From the NCBI GenBank assembly GCA_910575005.1, contig CAJTCL010000016.1, forward strand, positions 1 to 64,000: DNA of 64,000 nt, written 5' to 3'. The translations under genes were made by a program, and so were the position numbers. Each line of letters starts with the position of its first letter. Within the stretch, counting starts at the first letter, position 1. This document shows, one piece after another, positions 8,603 through 16,243 of this stretch. Under the pieces are notes generated by a model. The model did not search any database and had not been told where the DNA came from. It saw only the letters and a list, made by a program, of their open reading frames with translations. Origin of the DNA: Lachnospiraceae bacterium. Its GTDB lineage: Bacteria; Bacillota; Clostridia; Lachnospirales; Lachnospiraceae.

Positions 8603-9130
8603 ATGGCGACCATTGACTTGATTGTATTGGGAATGTTGAAACGGGAATCAATGAGTGCATACGATATTCAGAAACTGGTGGAATACCGCAACATTTCAAA
8701 GTGGGTAAAAATCAGCACACCATCCATCTATAAAAAGGTTATCCAGTTGGAAGAAAAGGGGCTTATCACAAGCCGCACGGAGAAAGAGGGAAAAATGCCC
8801 GAAAAGGCGGTATATTCCTTGACGGATGCAGGAAATGAGGAATTTGAGAAGCTGATGCTCGAAATATCCTGCAAGCCGATTAACATATTCTTGGATTTTA
8901 ATGCGGTTATTGTTAATTTAGAAAGCATGGAAAAGGAACAGCAGAGGGAATGTCTGGATAACATTGAAAGTAATATCAATATGCTGAAATCCTATCTTGA
9001 GGAGAACATGGACTTAAAAGAAAACGCTCCCGATGTTCCTGCCACGGGCATGGCAGTTCTGCAACAGCAATTTCGATTAGTGCAGGCAATCGAAGAATGG
9101 ATAAGGGCATTGAAAGAAGAACTGCTGTAA
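8603..9130 (+). CDS. PadR-family transcriptional repressor
   Basis: A 175-residue regulator. An N-terminal winged helix (about 1-85: LIVLGMLKRESMSAYDIQKLVEYRN... ISTPSIYKKVIQLEEKGLI) is followed by a helical C-terminal dimerisation domain. It is divergent from the MATE pump and probably represses both genes through the two palindromes. Drug binding at the dimer interface would release repression, as established for LmrR/PadR family members. AAAGGAGG precedes the ATG. Confidence 0.92.
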   Translation: MATIDLIVLGMLKRESMSAYDIQKLVEYRNISKWVKISTPSIYKKVIQLEEKGLITSRTEKEGKMPEKAVYSLTDAGNEEFEKLMLEISCKPINIFLDFNAVIVNLESMEKEQQRECLDNIESNINMLKSYLEENMDLKENAPDVPATGMAVLQQQFRLVQAIEEWIRALKEELL

Positions 9131-9248
9131 ATGAAGATGGTTTAAAACATAGCAAGAATGATGAAAAGATAGAAAACTCCTTGTGCTACAATATCTCATT
9201 GAACCCCTGCTTTGACATTTCGTAATGTTAAAAAAATGCGGGTGAAAA

Positions 9249-9317
9249 CGAGGAAACACCACAAGGGTGTACCTCTATGCCCATAAAGCATGGGTGAGAA
9301 TGAAGAAAGGAGGTCGC
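9249..9317 (+). promoter_or_regulatory. ICE leader RNA copy B before araC-GNAT gene
   Basis: GAGGAAACACC-acaa-GGGTGTACCTC forms hairpin 1 (ACACC/GGTGT plus flanking GG/CC). The mini-ORF start CTCTATGCCC opens hairpin 2 (CCCAT-aaagc-ATGGG). The mini-ORF reads MPIKHG then TGA and lies just before AAAGGAGG. Hairpin sequences differ from the other copies but pairing is kept, which suggests selected RNA structure. Confidence 0.6.
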
Positions 9318-9320
9318 AAA

Positions 9321-10259
9321 ATGCAAGGTCAGACAGTACGCATTGTTTCACAGGCTATCCGCTATATCGAAGAACATCTGCACGAAAAGATGGATTTAGA
9401 TATGGTGGCATCGGCACTGCACTATTCCAAATACCACCTGCATCGGATTTTTACAAAGACCGTCGGCTTGACTATCCATGACTACGCAAAACGGCGGCAG
9501 CTTACAGAAGCGGCAAAACTTCTGGTGTTTTCTGCAAAACCGATTATCGAGATTGCCCTTATGAGCGGGTATGAAAGCCAGCAGGCATTTACGGATATTT
9601 TTAAGGCGATGTATAAGACTTCCCCTGCGGAATTTCGAGAAGCGGAAAACTTCTACCCGTTACAGCTTGAAATTTATCTGAAGGAGGAACTTATAAAAAT
9701 GGATTTGACAAAAGACAATATAACATTTGCCACGCCCGAAGATGTGGATGACTGGATGGAACTGGTAAGCCTCACGATTGACGGCTATCCATGTCTGGAT
9801 AAGGGAGATTACACCGCAAACCTGCATCGGTATATTGCGGATAAAAAGGCTTTGATTTTACGGGATGACGATATGGCTATTGGTGTGATGGGATTTTCGC
9901 CCGACACAGGAAGCATAGACTTTCTGGCTGTCCATCCACAGTATCGGCATCTCGGCATTACAAAGCTGTTCCTCGATAAGCTGGCAGAGGAATTACTTTG
10001 CGGGAAAGAGATTACCTTGACGACATATCGTGCAGGCGATAAGGCAGATACGGGCTGGCGGGAAGAATACCGCCGTCTTGGATTTGCAGAACGGGAACTG
10101 CTTGTGGAATATGGCTACCCGACGCAGCGTTTCGTGCTTCCACCGAAAAACAAGGAGGAAATACCGCAAGGGTATACCTCTATGCCCGAAAATACGGGCA
10201 GGAAAGGGGAAACAAGGAATGAACGAAACACAGAAAAACCCGTTAGCAGAGAGCTTTAA
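9321..10259 (+). CDS. AraC-type HTH regulator fused to GNAT-like domain
   Basis: A 312-residue protein. Residues about 1-105 are an AraC/XylS DNA-binding domain with two HTHs (VASALHYSKYHLHRIF and IIEIALMSGYESQQAFTDIF, then KTSPAEFR). Residues about 130-290 resemble a GNAT acetyltransferase fold (FLAVHPQYRHLGITKLFLDKL). The ATG follows AAAGGAGG. The last 35 or so codons are read through leader copy C, so that low-complexity tail (KNKEEIPQGYTSMPEN...) is probably a by-product of overlap with the next gene's leader. It likely activates the downstream MATE gene. Confidence 0.85.
   Translation: MQGQTVRIVSQAIRYIEEHLHEKMDLDMVASALHYSKYHLHRIFTKTVGLTIHDYAKRRQLTEAAKLLVFSAKPIIEIALMSGYESQQAFTDIFKAMYKTSPAEFREAENFYPLQLEIYLKEELIKMDLTKDNITFATPEDVDDWMELVSLTIDGYPCLDKGDYTANLHRYIADKKALILRDDDMAIGVMGFSPDTGSIDFLAVHPQYRHLGITKLFLDKLAEELLCGKEITLTTYRAGDKADTGWREEYRRLGFAERELLVEYGYPTQRFVLPPKNKEEIPQGYTSMPENTGRKGETRNERNTEKPVSREL
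10151..10218 (+). promoter_or_regulatory. ICE leader RNA copy C inside the 3' end of the araC gene
   Basis: GAGGAAATACC-gcaa-GGGTATACCTC is hairpin 1. Relative to copy B, a C-G pair has become T-A in the stem, a compensatory change. CTCTATGCCCG-aaaata-CGGGCA is hairpin 2, again with changed but paired bases. Its mini-ORF ATG is in the araC frame, so it has no early stop here. It precedes the second MATE gene. Confidence 0.55.
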
Positions 10260-11559
10260 CGCCCTATCCCTTATCCGATTTGCTTTCCCAAGCATGGTGA
10301 TGATGCTGTTTATGGGATTATACACTATTGTAGACACGATTTTCGTCGCACGGTTTGTAGACACGAATGCCTTGTCGTCCATCAATATTGTCTGCTCCGT
10401 CATCAATCTGATTGTCGGTCTGGGGACGATGCTTGCGACAGGAGGAAGTGCGGTCGTTGCGAAGAAAATGGGGAATGGAAACATAAGGGAAGCCCGAAGC
10501 AATTTCACATTGATTATCGTGGCAGGGGCGGTTATCGGTCTGCTGATTACAGCGGCAGGGCATCTCTTTTTGGATGAAATCATCTGGGGATTGGGGGCGA
10601 GTGAAATATTGTTCCCATATTGCAGGGATTATCTGACCATACAGCTCATTTTCGCCGCCTTTAACATGATGCAGGTGCTATATCAGAATCTGTTTGTGAC
10701 GGCGGGGAAACCGACATTAGGTTTCGTGCTTGCTGTTCTGGCGGGGATTACCAATATTGTTTTTGATTATGTTTTTATCGTTTTGCTGCAAATGGGAATC
10801 AAGGGAGGTGCTATTGGGACAGGCATCGGATATATGATACCGTCAATTATCGGTACAATATTTTTTCTGATGAAAAGAAGTGAATTGCACTTTTGCAAGC
10901 CTAATATGGATGCATCCGTTCTGCTGAAAAGCTGTTCCAACGGTGTGTCGGAACTGGTAAGTCAGTGTTCGGCTGCCGTAACGACATTTCTGTTTAATAT
11001 AACGATGATGAAGCTGCTGGGCGAGGACGGCGTGGCGGCGATTACGGTACTCATCTATTCGCAGTTCCTCTTAACAACGCTTTATATTGGCTTTTCTATG
11101 GGAACAGCCCCCGTCGTAAGCTATAACTATGGGAGCGAGAATGTAAAACAGCTAAAAAAGACCGTCCGTATTTGTTTCAGCTTTATAGCGGGGATTTCCA
11201 TATTTGTATTTTTATTTTCCCTGCTTGGTGGAGAAAGCATTGCAAAGGTATTTGCCGAGGATAACAGGAATGTTTTTGAGATTACAAAGAACGGATTTGC
11301 CATTTTTTCATTCAGCTTTCTGTTCTCTGGATGCAATATTTTTTCATCCGCTTTATTTACGGCATTGTCCAATGGGAAAGCGTCTGCAACCATATCTTTC
11401 CTGCGGACGTTTGGATTTATTACGGTGTTCCTTTTGGCGTTACCGAGATTTTTAGAGGTAACGGGCGTATGGCTTGCAGTACCGCTTGCGGAGCTTTTCA
11501 CGCTTATGCTGACGGCATATCTGATATGCAGGCATCGGAAACAGTACCATTATTTTTGA
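10219..11559 (+). CDS. MATE-family multidrug efflux pump (2)
   Basis: A 446-residue antiporter with about 12 hydrophobic helices. It begins MNETQKNPLAESFNALSLIRF and continues into FPSMVMMLFMGLYTIVDTIFV, the family's first helix. I chose the ATG within the end of the araC gene (41-nt overlap), since the frame upstream encodes only out-of-frame araC sequence. The ribosome binding site is weak (AAGG), and expression may rely on coupling or on the leader RNA. It is not a recent duplicate of pump 1; similarity is family-level by eye. Confidence 0.9.
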   Translation: MNETQKNPLAESFNALSLIRFAFPSMVMMLFMGLYTIVDTIFVARFVDTNALSSINIVCSVINLIVGLGTMLATGGSAVVAKKMGNGNIREARSNFTLIIVAGAVIGLLITAAGHLFLDEIIWGLGASEILFPYCRDYLTIQLIFAAFNMMQVLYQNLFVTAGKPTLGFVLAVLAGITNIVFDYVFIVLLQMGIKGGAIGTGIGYMIPSIIGTIFFLMKRSELHFCKPNMDASVLLKSCSNGVSELVSQCSAAVTTFLFNITMMKLLGEDGVAAITVLIYSQFLLTTLYIGFSMGTAPVVSYNYGSENVKQLKKTVRICFSFIAGISIFVFLFSLLGGESIAKVFAEDNRNVFEITKNGFAIFSFSFLFSGCNIFSSALFTALSNGKASATISFLRTFGFITVFLLALPRFLEVTGVWLAVPLAELFTLMLTAYLICRHRKQYHYF

Positions 11560-11578
11560 AAGAAAGGCAGGCAAGAAA

Positions 11579-11776
11579 TTGAAACAGACAGAATGGATAT
11601 TATGCCCTGTCTGCGGGAGCAAAACCCGCAGCAGAATTAGGGAGGATACTATTCTGATAAATTATCCTCTCTACTGCCCGAAATGCAGGCAGGAAAGATT
11701 GATAGAAGTGAGAAATTTACAAACAATAGTCATCACAGAGCCAGACACATTAGATGCAGAGCCGATGAACGTGTGA
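11579..11776 (+). CDS. Cysteine-rich KTR protein, copy 2
   Basis: A 65-residue paralogue of the gene at 6851 (LCPVCGSKTRSRIREDT and LYCPKCRQE). The start is a TTG placed after an AAGGCAGG-like site, 19 nt after the MATE stop. It again closes a cargo block and again its end overlaps a terminator hairpin, so the KTR gene and its terminator may be a fixed part of these cargo modules. Molecular function is unknown. Confidence 0.82.
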   Translation: MKQTEWILCPVCGSKTRSRIREDTILINYPLYCPKCRQERLIEVRNLQTIVITEPDTLDAEPMNV

Positions 11777-11805
11777 GAAAATCACGGTTTGTCGGCTTTT
11801 CTTTT
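11760..11805 (+). terminator. Terminator overlapping the second KTR gene
   Basis: AGCCGA (11760-11765) pairs with TCGGCT (11792-11797), with an inner CGTG/CACG stem, followed by TTTTCTTTTT. The TGA stop lies in the loop. Confidence 0.7.
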
Positions 11806-11828
11806 TACATAACTAAAGGCAGGCACGT

Positions 11829-11994
11829 CCACCAAATTAAAAAAAACGGCGATTTGGTGGGCGGTATTGCTATGCCCGAAAGACTTAACAAGCACTCTCC
11901 AAACCTGTTTCAAGTTTGGGGGGATTTTTATTGCCTGCAAATAGCAATTTTCATTTACATATATCATATCGGGGATGGGTGGACAGCCTGTTAA
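11829..11994 (+). promoter_or_regulatory. Orphan attenuator-like leader (ICE leader copy D) with 40-codon ORF
   Basis: CCACCAAAT (11829-11837) pairs with ATTTGGTGG (11852-11860). Then comes GGGCGGTATTGCTATGCCCGAAAG, the same motif as copy A1. The ATG at 11872 opens a 40-codon frame (MPERLNKHSPNLFQVWGDFY...) ending at 11994. Inside it, CCAAAC-ctgtttcaa-GTTTGG followed by GGGGATTTTT looks like an attenuator hairpin. This architecture recalls leader-peptide attenuators of ribosome-protection resistance genes, but no such gene follows, so the leader may have lost its target. The stretch holds no other gene. Confidence 0.5.
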
Positions 11995-12077
11995 AAAAAT
12001 CCTTGTCAATGCAAGGGGGCTTTCTACCCAAGAAGTAGAAGTCAAATCTCTACATATAAGAATAATTATATCTATAA

Positions 12078-12115
12078 ACCGTGAGGGCATGACAGCCTTT
12101 GCGGTTTTTCTTTTG
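12078..12115 (+). terminator. Terminator-like hairpin before the sigma-factor gene
   Basis: AACCG...CGGTT with an inner GGGCatgacaGCC-like stem is followed by TTTTTCTTTTG. It isolates the cargo from the sigma-like gene. The bases between here and the sigma gene (to 12223) show only a short AT-rich leader with GGAGG. Confidence 0.55.
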
Positions 12116-12223
12116 TCGTTTTTTGTTAGAACACGCCGTAGGGCTGTTTTTGACGTGGGATGCCGTTCTCCGCCTTTCAATCTGGATTTTCAAAAAAATT
12201 CAGATTGATTGGAGGAAATTACA

Positions 12224-12694
12224 ATGCTTGAAAAGCATCCAAACCGAAAAAAGGACAAGTATAATCCGTACACTTTGACGATAACCGAGGGACATTATTA
12301 CCTCTCTTTTAAGGACGGGCGTGGAAAGCAGCAGAATATTGAGATTGACGAAATGCTGTACCAGACGTTTGACAGATTTGAGCTTGAGGACATATCCCAT
12401 CTGAACAGGGTGAGCAGGCACATTGAACACTCCGAGCTGACCGAAGAAACGCTGAATGACAGAGCTTTTTATAAGGCAGAACGGATTGAGGATATTGTTT
12501 CAGAGAGCATCGAATACGAGCAGCTACATAGGGCGGTTTCCAAACTTCCCGAAGTGCAGCGGCGCAGGCTGAAGCTTTATTTTTTCGGGGAGCTGACCTA
12601 TGAGCAGATTGCGAAGCTGGAGGGCTGCAAATATCAAGCTGTCCAGTGTTCCATAAAAGCGGCATTAAAGGCGATAAAAAAATTTATGAAATAA
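12224..12694 (+). CDS. ICE sigma-70-like factor (region 4)
   Basis: A 156-residue protein of the small sigma-like regulators carried by Tn916/Tn1549-type elements. The C-terminus (about 105-156) is a region-4 HTH (LPEVQRRRLKLYFFGELTYEQIAKLEGCKYQAVQCSIKAALKAIKKFM). The N-terminal part lacks a clear region 2. GGAGG lies seven bases before the chosen ATG; an earlier in-frame start lacks one. In such elements these proteins regulate excision and transfer genes (family knowledge). Confidence 0.82.
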   Translation: MLEKHPNRKKDKYNPYTLTITEGHYYLSFKDGRGKQQNIEIDEMLYQTFDRFELEDISHLNRVSRHIEHSELTEETLNDRAFYKAERIEDIVSESIEYEQLHRAVSKLPEVQRRRLKLYFFGELTYEQIAKLEGCKYQAVQCSIKAALKAIKKFMK

Positions 12695-12725
12695 TTGCCT
12701 TGTGTTGTGGCAGTTGAGTGAGCAA

Positions 12726-12762
12726 ACAGGTGAAGGGGCTTAAAAACCCTTTCACCTGTTTT
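12726..12762 (+). terminator. Terminator of the sigma-factor gene
   Basis: ACAGGTGAA-GGG pairs with CCC-TTTCACCTGT around a GCTTAAAAA loop (one bulged T), followed by TTTT. Confidence 0.8.
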
Positions 12763-13282
12763 CCGTTATGGCAAAAACGGGACGGCTCTTTGAAAACCGA
12801 ATACCCATTCACCAAATACATTCTCTTTGTGGCTGTAATAAGTGTAAGCGTGTGCAGCGATACGCCATGACCCGCCGAAAGGCAGTAAGCGAAAATTATC
12901 GACTGAAAATATCGGGCAGCTCCCGATTCCGCCATGACCCACAAAGAGGATAATGATACTCCCGTCCAGCCACAGTCCGAGCGGTAACCAATCCGCCGCA
13001 GGCAATGGGGGCGGCTCTGTCAGACCGACAGTTGGGGTGTAACTCCCGTGGCGTCAGTTTGCTGCTGACCGTTTGGTGACTTCCCTTTGCGTTATCACGC
13101 ATCAGCATTTTCGGGGTGTCGGGGACAAATAGAAAATGCCTTTTATCATAATGCCAGATGCAGGGCGGTCTATCGGAACAGGGCTTGTTTTATGTGCTTC
13201 CGACTTTAAATACTTCCTTGTGTCTGGCTGTTACATAGGCAGGGTATTCCTGCCTAAATTCAGATAGGAGGTTCTAAAGAAT
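12763..13282 (+). other. 520-nt structured non-coding stretch of the ICE
   Basis: No convincing gene is seen; short frames have poor start sites. The stretch has several pairings. CTCTTTGTGG (about 12824-12833) pairs with CCACAAAGAG (about 12940-12950) and encloses about 110 nt. Further pairings are GCCGC...GGCGGC near 12998-13018 and GTCAG-tttgct-GCTGAC near 13052-13068. Composition is more GC-rich than the flanks. It could be a non-coding RNA, a regulatory region for the toxin gene or part of oriT-like DNA. The last 40 bases hold GGAGG for the toxin gene. Confidence 0.4.
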
Positions 13283-13732
13283 ATGGAAAGAACAATTAGG
13301 CGTGGCGACATCTACTACGCAGAGCTTAATCCCGTCGTCGGTTCGGAGCAGGGCGGCATACGACCCGTACTTATCATTTCTAATGATATAGGAAATAGCC
13401 ATAGCCCGACAGTCATTATCGCAGCCATAACAGGTAAAACACAGACAAAGGCAAAATTACCGACACATACCGAAGTAAAGGATGTTGAGGGGCTTGACAG
13501 GGACTCTATCATCCTGCTTGAACAGATACGGACGATTGATAAGCGACGTTTGCGGGAATATATGGGAACTCTTGACAGGCGTTTTCTTCCTGCAATGGAC
13601 AAAGCGTTGGCAATTAGTATTGGTTTAAACGGATATTCGCAATGCCCGATGAAGCAGGGCAGACTCTCGGCTTCTTTACCTGCTCATGAATGTTGTCCGC
13701 TGCATGATGACAGCGTTCAAAAAAAGGATTAG
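13283..13732 (+). CDS. PemK/MazF-type toxin (endoribonuclease)
   Basis: A 149-residue protein whose first 115 residues are a MazF/PemK fold: [47 protein letters not shown]...[20 protein letters not shown]. The Arg in GGIRP and the Ser/Thr in the ITGK loop are the usual catalytic positions (family knowledge). It cuts mRNA in free-living systems. No antitoxin gene precedes it, which is unusual for a stand-alone TA toxin. The 35-residue C-terminal tail is not part of the fold. Confidence 0.85.
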   Translation: MERTIRRGDIYYAELNPVVGSEQGGIRPVLIISNDIGNSHSPTVIIAAITGKTQTKAKLPTHTEVKDVEGLDRDSIILLEQIRTIDKRRLREYMGTLDRRFLPAMDKALAISIGLNGYSQCPMKQGRLSASLPAHECCPLHDDSVQKKD

Positions 13733-13793
13733 CCCTCTCGTTATATGGTACAATCATTCGCTCATACATTGAGAATGAGGGAGGTGTTGCCTG

Positions 13794-13979
13794 TTGAAGC
13801 ATAGAGAATTTAGATATGTTGGCGAGCCTGTTCCAGAATTGAATGAGCAGGAACACACAGCATTTCTTATGAATTTTCAAAGGTCAATCCTTTTATCATT
13901 AGAAAAACGGAATCTGTTGACCGCATCACAGCGGGAACGCTGTTTGCTTGAGCTTGAAAAACAATATCGTCTAAATTAG
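13794..13979 (+). CDS. Small conserved ICE protein (SHOCT-like)
   Basis: A 61-residue charged protein read from a TTG with GGGAGG ten bases upstream. Its C-terminal helix pair (LLTASQRERCLLELEKQYRLN) resembles the short SHOCT-type C-terminal motif. Its place just before the recombinase and after the toxin suggests an ICE maintenance role. I do not recognise its function. Confidence 0.6.
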   Translation: MKHREFRYVGEPVPELNEQEHTAFLMNFQRSILLSLEKRNLLTASQRERCLLELEKQYRLN

Positions 13980-13987
13980 AAAAAAGC

Positions 13988-14018
13988 AACGTCAGGCATA
14001 ACCGCTTGACGTTTTTAC
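13988..14018 (+). terminator. Terminator before the recombinase gene
   Basis: AACGTCA (13988-13994) pairs with TGACGTT (14007-14013), followed by TTT. Confidence 0.7.
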
Positions 14019-14120
14019 ATAGTCAAGTGTGAGAATTACAAATTTGCACATTCGACATGCCATTTTCAATTAACTATACTGAAAATACGGCAAGGGATTG
14101 TCGGGAAAGGAGATATTCTT

Positions 14121-15932
14121 ATGTCAATAGATAAATACGAAACACTAAACCAAGAAAGGAAGATACAGCACACAAAGAGAAAGGTTGCCGCATACTGCCG
14201 TGTATCTACGGACAACGAAGACCAGGCAAATTCATTTGAAAGCCAGCAGCGTTATTTCAGACAATATATAGAACGTAATCCCGATTGGGAGCTTTACGAA
14301 GTGTTCGCAGATGAAGGCATCTCTGGTACGAATACAAAAAAACGGAAAGAATTTAACCGCATGATTGCGTGTGCAAAGAACGGTGATTTTGATTTGATTG
14401 TAACAAAAGAAATCTCCCGTTTTGCGAGGAATACCCTTGATAGTATATTCTATACCCGTGACCTCAAAAAGCACGGCGTGGGTGTTATCTTTATGAATGA
14501 TAACATCAACACTTTAGACGGCGATGCAGAGCTTCGCCTTGCCATTATGTCCTCGATTGCACAGGAGGAAAGCCGTAAGACTTCCGAGCGTGTGAAATGG
14601 GGGCAGAAACGCCAGATGGAGCAGGGAGTTGTGTTTGGGCGGAGTATGCTTGGCTACGATGTGAAAGATGGCAAAATGTATATTAATGAGGATGGGGCAA
14701 AAGTTGTCCGTCTTATCTTCCATAAGTTTGTAAATGAGGGGAAAGGAACTCATGTGATTGCCCGTGAGCTTCGGGAGGAGGGAATTAAGCCCATGCGTGT
14801 AAAAGAATGGCAGAATACAGTCATTCTCCGTGTTATCCGCAATGAAAAATACTGCGGTGATTTGGTGCAGAAGAAAACCTATACGCCAGACTTTTTATCC
14901 CATGAAAAAAAGTATAACCGAGGACAAGAGGAATTTGTGATTATCAAAGACCATCATGAACCGATTATCTCCCGTGAGCTTTTCGATAAGGCAAACCGCA
15001 TTTTGGATGAAAAATCGCTTTCACAGGAGGGCAAAGCAAAACACAGCAACCGTTATCCATTTTCTGGGAAAATTAAATGCGGATGCTGCGGTTCAAGTTA
15101 TGTGGCGAGATATAAAACCCGAAAAAATGGAAGCCGCTATAAGGCGTGGCGGTGTCTTGAAGCTGCAAGACATGGAAGCCCTCATGTGGACAAAGCAGGG
15201 AATAAAGTTGGATGCAGTGGACTTAGCATACGCAACGAAGATGCAACCCACATCATGTACCTTGTCACGAGCAGCTTAAAATACAATAAGGAGAAAATCA
15301 CTAATAATCTGCTTGCTATTATCAAGTCTATTATCGCAATGGATACCGCAGGTACAGACAGTGAGAAACTAAAATCACAAATAAAAGCCATTGAACAAAA
15401 ACGCACAAACCTCATTGACCTTTATACATCTGGAGATATTACCAGAGATGAATTTTCAGCAGCAAGAGCAAAGTGCGAGAATGAGATTGCCGAACTGCAA
15501 TCCGTGATAGATAGCATAGACAAACAAAGGGAGATGATAGAAAAACAGCAAGAGCTTGTCGCTGAAATTACAGAAGCGATGAATGAGCTTATAAACGGCG
15601 TGGAATATGAAGATGATTTTTACAAAGAAATCTTAGATAAAATGGTTGTAAACGACAAAGACCATATTGATGTGTATTTGAACCTGCTCCCTCTCAAATG
15701 GAGCTATACAGTTGCAAAAAGCGTAAACTGTCCGCAGGGTAAATCGCTAAAAAAAGCGCAGGCCCCTGAGATGGAACATTTCAGGGGCTTCTCTACCTAT
15801 ATCGGTCAACAGTCCTGCTACTTCTCGGTAAGGGATGGTGTAGCGCTGAGACAGGTAACGCATGGAAGCGGACAATTCGCCGTCGGGTCCGCCAAATTGA
15901 CTGATTATTACCTGGGCAATTTGGGGGTTTGA
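14121..15932 (+). CDS. Large serine recombinase (ICE integrase/excisionase)
   Basis: A 603-codon frame encoding the TndX/TnpX-like recombinase that inserts and excises the element. The resolvase domain (about 20-160) has the catalytic Ser in AAYCRVSTD (Ser29) and the Arg-rich AIMSSIAQEESRKTSERV. A recombinase domain follows (GYDVKDGKMYIN... LREEGIKPM), then a zinc ribbon (CGCCGSSYVARYK... GCSG) and a long coiled coil (about 410-500). About 45 C-terminal codons after LNLLPLKWSY are read through a hairpin and then backwards through cotJC. The tail is therefore created by the insertion site, and the protein made from the circular form must end differently. AAAGGAG precedes the ATG. Confidence 0.95.
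   Translation: MSIDKYETLNQERKIQHTKRKVAAYCRVSTDNEDQANSFESQQRYFRQYIERNPDWELYEVFADEGISGTNTKKRKEFNRMIACAKNGDFDLIVTKEISRFARNTLDSIFYTRDLKKHGVGVIFMNDNINTLDGDAELRLAIMSSIAQEESRKTSERVKWGQKRQMEQGVVFGRSMLGYDVKDGKMYINEDGAKVVRLIFHKFVNEGKGTHVIARELREEGIKPMRVKEWQNTVILRVIRNEKYCGDLVQKKTYTPDFLSHEKKYNRGQEEFVIIKDHHEPIISRELFDKANRILDEKSLSQEGKAKHSNRYPFSGKIKCGCCGSSYVARYKTRKNGSRYKAWRCLEAARHGSPHVDKAGNKVGCSGLSIRNEDATHIMYLVTSSLKYNKEKITNNLLAIIKSIIAMDTAGTDSEKLKSQIKAIEQKRTNLIDLYTSGDITRDEFSAARAKCENEIAELQSVIDSIDKQREMIEKQQELVAEITEAMNELINGVEYEDDFYKEILDKMVVNDKDHIDVYLNLLPLKWSYTVAKSVNCPQGKSLKKAQAPEMEHFRGFSTYIGQQSCYFSVRDGVALRQVTHGSGQFAVGSAKLTDYYLGNLGV
15762..15788 (+). terminator. Hairpin at the right end of the ICE
   Basis: GCCCCTGA pairs with TCAGGGGC around GATGGAACATT. 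It lies in the last 35 bases of the element and within the recombinase reading frame. It may end transcription at the element border or be part of the recombinase binding site. Confidence 0.5.
15794..15797. other. Right attachment junction of the ICE in cotJC (approximate)
   Basis: On the minus strand, cotJC sequence is intact up to ...LLTDIG and then changes to an unrelated sequence. In CotJC the next residues are normally TEELAH. The last shared bases are GGTA (complement of 15794-15797), so the crossover lies here or a few bases to either side. The other junction is outside the window, so the exact core cannot be fixed. Confidence 0.7.
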
Positions 15933-15980
15933 TTGTGTAATATTTACAGGGTATTGTAAGCGTTTTTCATAATTCCACAT
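15795..15980 (-). pseudogene. cotJC: cotJC 5' fragment, interrupted by the ICE
   Basis: The first 62 codons of the spore-coat manganese-catalase-like protein CotJC (MWNYEKRLQYPVNITQ... GGPDGELSASMRYLSQRYTIP... LLTDIG). Intact CotJC is roughly 190 residues. After Gly62 the frame enters ICE DNA and ends at 15747 with an unrelated 15-residue tail (REAPEMFHLRGLRFF). The missing metal ligands mean this fragment cannot be active. The 3' part of the gene should lie beyond the left end of the ICE, outside this window. It starts one base after the cotJB stop. Confidence 0.9.
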
Positions 15981-16232
15981 TTAGCAATAACCTCCTTCCC
16001 AGGGCATGGGCTGTGTGGCCCATAACCACATCTGTTCTGGTTTCGCTGTGTCAAGGGTAAGAGGGCCAAAATTATCCTCGTATTCTTTCAATGCTTTTTT
16101 GCGCACTTCTCGAAAATGATTAAAATAAGCAAGTGCTTCCTGATCGGTGGGATGGGTGTCCAGATAGAGAACAATATCATTTACAGCGAAACTTACCATG
16201 TTAATCCATTGGAATAATTTTACTTGTTCCAT
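15981..16232 (-). CDS. cotJB: Spore coat peptide assembly protein CotJB
   Basis: An 83-residue protein, close to the 87 residues of Bacillus CotJB. Motifs are LFQWINMVSFAVNDIVLYLDTHPTD and LTLDTAKPEQ...WATQPMPWEGG. I chose the ATG after GAGAGGA, giving MEQVKL; a start 8 codons earlier overlaps cotJA. In known spore formers CotJA, B and C are made in the mother cell under SigE and assemble into the inner coat (family knowledge). It is still intact here, upstream of the ICE insertion. Confidence 0.9.
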   Translation of the reverse strand: MEQVKLFQWINMVSFAVNDIVLYLDTHPTDQEALAYFNHFREVRKKALKEYEDNFGPLTLDTAKPEQMWLWATQPMPWEGGYC

Positions 16233-16243
16233 TTGATTTCCTC

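Noticed and set aside
15747-15980. An intact small gene of 77 codons
   Set aside because: Its first 62 codons are cotJC and the rest is ICE DNA; it is a truncated gene.
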